Source of the DNA: Brevibacillus parabrevis
GTDB taxonomy: Bacteria; Bacillota; Bacilli; Brevibacillales; Brevibacillaceae
Reading direction: 5' to 3'
Assembly (NCBI RefSeq): GCF_003710905.1
Contig: NZ_RHHV01000003.1
Coordinates: 124,001 to 188,000 of the forward strand
Length of the DNA: 64,000 nt
A program made the position numbers and the translations under genes. Below are positions 60,865 to 64,000 of the stretch, piece by piece (position 1 is the first letter of the stretch; every line of letters begins with the position of its first letter). The notes under the pieces were generated by a model. The model was not told the origin of the DNA and did no database searches. It saw only the letters and a program-made list of their open reading frames with translations.

Positions 60865-61554
60865 ATGGCTATTTTGCAAAATGACTGGGCTCCCGTATTG
60901 GCTGGGGAGTTCGAGAAACCGTATTACTTGAAGCTCCGTCAGACTTTGAAGGAAGAATATCAGACACAGACCATTTACCCGGATATGTATCACATTTTTA
61001 CAGCGCTTCATCTGACCAGCTACGAACAGGCCAAAGTAGTAATTTTGGGACAAGACCCTTATCACGGGCCGGGACAAGCCCATGGCTTGAGCTTCTCGGT
61101 CAAGCCGGGAATCAAACCGCCGCCATCTCTCGTGAATATTTACAAAGAGTTGCAAAGCGATTTGAATTGCGCCATTCCTGAGCATGGCTACTTGAGCCAT
61201 TGGGCCAAGCAGGGAGTCATGATGTTGAACACGGTGCTGACGGTGCGGGCGAGCAATCCAAATTCGCACAAAGGCATCGGCTGGGAGACGTTTACCGACC
61301 AAATCATTCATTTGCTGAATGAGCGCGAAAAGCCGCTTGTGTTCATCCTGTGGGGAAAACACGCGCAAGAGAAGGCGGCCTTCATCGACAAAAAGAAACA
61401 TTGCATCATCGCTTCGCCGCATCCAAGTCCGTTTTCGGCCAATCGCGGATTTTTCGGAAGCCGACCGTTTTCCCGGGCCAATGCGTTTCTGCGCTCGCAG
61501 GGAATGGAAGAGATCGATTGGCAATTGCCGATGCATGTAGAGGAAGAAGAATAA
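60865..61554 (+). CDS. ung: Uracil-DNA glycosylase (family 1)
   Basis: A 229-residue DNA repair enzyme that removes uracil from DNA. The water-activating motif is [18 protein letters not shown] (Asp near residue 62) and the minor-groove loop is [18 protein letters not shown] (His near 185). [14 protein letters not shown] [19 protein letters not shown] is the uracil pocket segment. I start at the ATG at 60865, with AAGGTGAGG upstream. It is monocistronic and followed by its own strong terminator. Confidence 0.96.
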   Translation: MAILQNDWAPVLAGEFEKPYYLKLRQTLKEEYQTQTIYPDMYHIFTALHLTSYEQAKVVILGQDPYHGPGQAHGLSFSVKPGIKPPPSLVNIYKELQSDLNCAIPEHGYLSHWAKQGVMMLNTVLTVRASNPNSHKGIGWETFTDQIIHLLNEREKPLVFILWGKHAQEKAAFIDKKKHCIIASPHPSPFSANRGFFGSRPFSRANAFLRSQGMEEIDWQLPMHVEEEE

Positions 61555-61560
61555 ATGGGA

Positions 61561-61607
61561 AAAGGATCTGTGCCGCTCGCTTGCAACGAACGGCGCAGAT
61601 CCTTTTT
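61561..61607. terminator. Bidirectional terminator between ung and thiN
   Basis: AAAGGATCTGTGCCG pairs with CGGCGCAGATCCTTT, then T. Confidence 0.9.
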
Positions 61608-61615
61608 GCTATGGC

Positions 61616-62257
61616 TCAGTCTTTGCTTTTGATCACGAGCAGTCGGCCTGTGCGTACATCAATCGTCCCGGTTTGTTCTACCAGTATGTTGCTGATGCCG
61701 AGCGTGTCGCCGATTCGCAGCGTGGCGTCTTCCAGCGGGTACATGAATCCGCGCAGCGTAATTCCGGTGACTTCCATCGTCAAAGGCAGCAGGGAAACGT
61801 GGGTAAATTGGTCCTGTGAAAGCTGGCAGTGGCTGTTGACCAGGCGGATTTCATTGCGTTCATCGACAATGCGGCAGGAAACCCCTGCCTGCAAGCTTTT
61901 GCCAAGCAGATGGACATTGGCGAGAGTGTGGTCGAAGCGGGAGCCGAGCACTCCGAGCAAGACAATTTCCCGGGGCTTTTGCCCGATGGCCCAGGTCAGC
62001 GCCATTTCGGTGTCCGTCAAATCTTTCATGACGGGATCGCAAGCGGAGACATCCAGACTGTGGCGTTCGATTTCCGCCATCTCTTCTGCGGTGACCGAAT
62101 CGAAGTCGCCGATTGACAAGCGTGGCGACAGGCCGTTGCGAACGAGAAACAGCGCGCCGCGATCCACGCCTACGAGCCAGTCGCCTTCGCGTATGTAACG
62201 GATGGCCCAGTCACCCAGATTTCCGCCTGCGAAAAGTAGGATGCGTGTAGAGTTCAT
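61616..62257 (-). CDS. thiN: Thiamine pyrophosphokinase
   Basis: A 213-residue enzyme that transfers pyrophosphate from ATP to thiamine, making the active cofactor. Conserved motifs are LVGVDRGALFLVRNGLSP (near 28), SIGDFDSVTAEE (near 48; Mg-binding Asp residues), KDLTDTEMALTWAI (near 78) and GVLGSRFDHTLANVHLL (near 103). Start at 62257 with AAAGGTGG upstream rather than the GTG at 62272. It lies 18 bases downstream of the ferredoxin gene on the same strand. Confidence 0.94.
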   Translation of the reverse strand: MNSTRILLFAGGNLGDWAIRYIREGDWLVGVDRGALFLVRNGLSPRLSIGDFDSVTAEEMAEIERHSLDVSACDPVMKDLTDTEMALTWAIGQKPREIVLLGVLGSRFDHTLANVHLLGKSLQAGVSCRIVDERNEIRLVNSHCQLSQDQFTHVSLLPLTMEVTGITLRGFMYPLEDATLRIGDTLGISNILVEQTGTIDVRTGRLLVIKSKD

Positions 62258-62275
62258 GCAGTCAGTGGCCACCTT

Positions 62276-62719
62276 TTACTCTGAAGTAGGAGAGCGAAAT
62301 GCACTTTGACAAGCGAGCCGATAGCCTGCCGCGAGCTTTTTGTCCAGCTTCTCGTGTTCCTGCCGGGTCGGAGCGGTGAGCAAGTCGTTGCCTGATACGA
62401 CCAGGACGCTGCATTTTCCGCAATACCCTTGCTGGCATTTGTATGAGAGCGATTGTCCCTGCGTCTGTGCGGCTTGCAGCAGCGTCTGACAGGGAGCTTG
62501 CCCGATTGTGAATGTTCGAGAGTTTTGCTTGATCTGCACCTGCTTGTGTCGTGCTTTTGCCGTCGGGATTGGTCTGTTTTGCTTGTTTGGCTTGGCAAAA
62601 ACCCGGCTGTCTGCTTGTTTGCCCAACTCAGGCAAGTTGGTGTGAACAGGAGTGTAGACAGGTTGCTGTACGGGAGAGCGTCCGGCGATCAAAGAACCGA
62701 CAGTAAGCTGTTTGCGCAT
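62276..62719 (-). CDS. 2Fe-2S ferredoxin with long N-terminal extension
   Basis: A 147-residue protein with a plant-type 2Fe-2S ferredoxin domain at about 62-147. The ligands are C-X4-C-X2-C in SYKCQQGYCGKCSVLVVSG plus a fourth Cys in YRLACQS. The preceding 60 residues are basic, Gln/Pro-rich and probably disordered (PVYTPVHTNLPELGKQADSR). GGGGAGG precedes the ATG at 62719. No redox partner is adjacent. It precedes thiN, and the two may be co-transcribed, but no functional link is apparent. Confidence 0.87.
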   Translation of the reverse strand: MRKQLTVGSLIAGRSPVQQPVYTPVHTNLPELGKQADSRVFAKPNKQNRPIPTAKARHKQVQIKQNSRTFTIGQAPCQTLLQAAQTQGQSLSYKCQQGYCGKCSVLVVSGNDLLTAPTRQEHEKLDKKLAAGYRLACQSAFRSPTSE

Positions 62720-62868
62720 AGGAACCTCCCCGGTAAGTGATTTTTTCCATCTTACCATGTGCGAAGCGGGAGTGACAAAAAGAGATGTTGTGTCGCGTGT
62801 AAAAGATTGAATTTTTAGTCATTTTCTATTAAAATAATTTTATCGAAAAAATCATGGAAGGTGATGGC

Positions 62869-63768
62869 ATGATTACCATCAAGCGAATGAGCGACTGTAC
62901 GTTTGCCGAGGTGACAAAAGCTTGGAACAGAGGTTTTGAAGGTTATTTCGTTTCGATTGTGATGACGGAAGAGATGCTGGTGCAGCGTTTGGGGAACGAA
63001 GGGTATGTCATGGGCTTGTCTGTCGTCGCGTTTGATGGAGAAGAGCCGATTGGCCTGGTGGCAAGCGGACTGAGAACGATCGGCGGGAAAAAAGTCGCCT
63101 GGAACGGCGGGACAGGCGTCGCTACCGAATATCGCCGTCAAGGAGTGGGGCGGCAGTTGATTGATGCGACGCTTGAGCTGTACAAGGAAGCTGGCGTGCA
63201 GGTGGCTACCTTGGAGGCGATGAGCCAAAACAGCAAGGCGATAGCCCTGTATGAGCAAAAAGGGTACGAGGTGGTTGACCGCCTCTTGTTCTGGCAACGA
63301 ATCGGCCCGCTGCCTGAGCATGCATTCGGTGGGTCGACCAAGCCAGAGTATCGGATCAGGCCGATTGTCACTCAGGAAGTGACTGCGCTGCCGTTCTACG
63401 ACGGAGATGTCGCCTGGCAAAATCAATGGCAAAGCTTGCGAGACGCACAGGCAGTAATGGTCGAAGACGGAGCGGGGCAGGCGGTCGGGTACGCCTTGTA
63501 CAAAAGCATGGTAAATGAAGCGGGACAAGTGAGCAACATCGTTTTGCGCCAATGTGTGGCTCAGCCGGGCCACAGCGATGCCCGCAACATTTTGAGCGCC
63601 GCTCTCGCCCGCGTGTACGCGCCATACGCATCGGACTGCAAGCGGTCGACCTTCAACTTGCGCGCCTCTGAAGGCTTGCTGCTGGAAATTTTGGAGTCGG
63701 CAGGCTTTGGGCCATCGGAAACCGAGCAGGTGTACATGGTCAAGCAGATGGAGACGGCGCAAGAATAA
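62869..63768 (+). CDS. GNAT-family N-acetyltransferase
   Basis: A 299-residue protein with an N-terminal GNAT domain. The acetyl-CoA loop is GVATEYRRQGVGRQLIDATL (near residue 85), then AMSQNSKAIALYEQKGYEV. The C-terminal half (about 150-299) looks like a second, degenerate GNAT-like domain (AVGYALYKSM, ASEGLLLEILESAGFGP). AAGGTGATGG precedes the ATG at 62869. Acceptor substrate unknown. Confidence 0.85.
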   Translation: MITIKRMSDCTFAEVTKAWNRGFEGYFVSIVMTEEMLVQRLGNEGYVMGLSVVAFDGEEPIGLVASGLRTIGGKKVAWNGGTGVATEYRRQGVGRQLIDATLELYKEAGVQVATLEAMSQNSKAIALYEQKGYEVVDRLLFWQRIGPLPEHAFGGSTKPEYRIRPIVTQEVTALPFYDGDVAWQNQWQSLRDAQAVMVEDGAGQAVGYALYKSMVNEAGQVSNIVLRQCVAQPGHSDARNILSAALARVYAPYASDCKRSTFNLRASEGLLLEILESAGFGPSETEQVYMVKQMETAQE

Positions 63769-63804
63769 CAACAGCTTGATCGGATTCCGCAATCGCTGAT
63801 TTGC

Positions 63805-64000
63805 TTATTGCTGGCAATGAGTGCAGAAAAAAACTTTTCGCGAGGATAGCTCGTCTTTTACGATTGGCTGTCCGCAACGCAGGCATGGCTCTCCGCCGCG
63901 ATCGTACACTTGGCAACGCTCGTCGAACCCGCCTGTCAACTCGTCGGTGCGATACAACGGCTGTTCCATGTAACCGCCAAAACGAATCGCTTCTGCAAGC
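63805..64000 (-). CDS. Fpg/Nei-family DNA glycosylase, C-terminal end only
   Basis: The last 65 residues of a gene that enters from beyond the window on the minus strand. VYDRGGEPCLRCGQPI and SSRKVFFCTHCQQ form the C-terminal zinc finger (C-X2-C and C-X2-C) that ends formamidopyrimidine-DNA glycosylase and endonuclease VIII. The preceding segment RFGGYMEQPLYRTDELTGGF differs from classic MutM, so a Nei-like or divergent Fpg is more likely. Such enzymes excise oxidised bases. Confidence 0.85.
   Translation of the reverse strand, partial: LAEAIRFGGYMEQPLYRTDELTGGFDERCQVYDRGGEPCLRCGQPIVKDELSSRKVFFCTHCQQ

Noticed and set aside
1..64000. Mobile elements, CRISPR arrays, tRNA and rRNA genes
   Set aside because: No transposase or integrase frames, no regularly spaced repeats, and no tRNA- or rRNA-like segments were found on reading.

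Overview
The window looks like chromosomal DNA of an endospore-forming Bacillota of the Paenibacillaceae type, most probably Brevibacillus or a close relative. The basis is strong AGGAGG-type ribosome binding sites with many TTG and GTG starts, intrinsic terminators after almost every unit, a YhcN/YlaJ-type spore lipoprotein, SAM-I, purine and c-di-GMP riboswitches, and Bacillus-style families (RocB, RocE, GlpP, MsmX/UgpC, Nup-type importer). The genus is an inference; no rRNA is present. I found no tRNA, rRNA, CRISPR array, insertion sequence or prophage.

Layout. 1-4.7 kb: end of an ethanolamine ammonia-lyase operon (eutA partial, eutB, eutC) followed by a malate dehydrogenase. 4.85-6.33 kb: a secreted HAD phosphatase with an unusual leader (promoter, attenuator-like hairpins, perfect CcpA cre site). 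6.4-8.9 kb: M29-like aminopeptidase and cardiolipin synthase. 9.0-12.2 kb: Fur-box-controlled siderophore-binding lipoprotein, its AraC regulator carrying a homologous binding domain, and an OsmC protein. 12.3-17.3 kb: an arginine/methylarginine cluster (RocB-like peptidase, IclR regulator, DDAH-type amidinohydrolase, RocE-like permease). 17.4-19.9 kb: two overlapping genes for a lactone-oxidase-like flavoprotein and a fold-III PLP enzyme. 20.1-21.8 kb: a purine riboswitch in front of a flavoprotein of unknown role. 21.9-24.8 kb: MarR regulator, DUF3298 protein, chemotaxis receptor.

24.8-31.3 kb is the most interesting unit. A SAM-I riboswitch precedes a complete nucleoside-type (BMP family) ABC importer, a cytosolic sulfite-oxidase-like molybdoenzyme and a PNP/UDP-family nucleoside phosphorylase. 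I infer uptake and phosphorolysis of a sulfur-containing nucleoside such as methylthioadenosine. 31.3-33.5 kb: SulP transporter and ArsR regulator with an inverted-repeat operator. 33.7-40 kb: GlpP antiterminator, HAD phosphatase, UgpC-A-E-B importer and glycerophosphodiesterase. 39.8-43 kb: a metallo-beta-lactamase-fold gene with an aberrant 3' end, and a chemotaxis receptor. 43.1-45.1 kb: a secreted gamma-glutamyltransferase behind a c-di-GMP-I riboswitch.

45.3-49.2 kb: SET-domain protein, glutaminyl-tRNA synthetase, amino acid permease. 49.4-53.3 kb: an ECF vitamin-type importer with a hydrolase. 53.3-56.6 kb: spore lipoprotein and a Tat-exported gluconate-dehydrogenase-like pair. 56.8-59.6 kb: a sigma-54 promoter, a methionine gamma-lyase-type enzyme and its likely sigma-54 activator. 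59.6-64 kb: heme-monooxygenase-like protein, secreted Cu-amine-oxidase-N-domain protein, uracil-DNA glycosylase, thiamine pyrophosphokinase, ferredoxin, GNAT acetyltransferase and the C-terminal end of an Fpg/Nei glycosylase.

Themes are import and breakdown of small nitrogen, sulfur and phosphorus compounds, and heavy use of RNA-based control: three recognisable riboswitches plus one unassigned leader.
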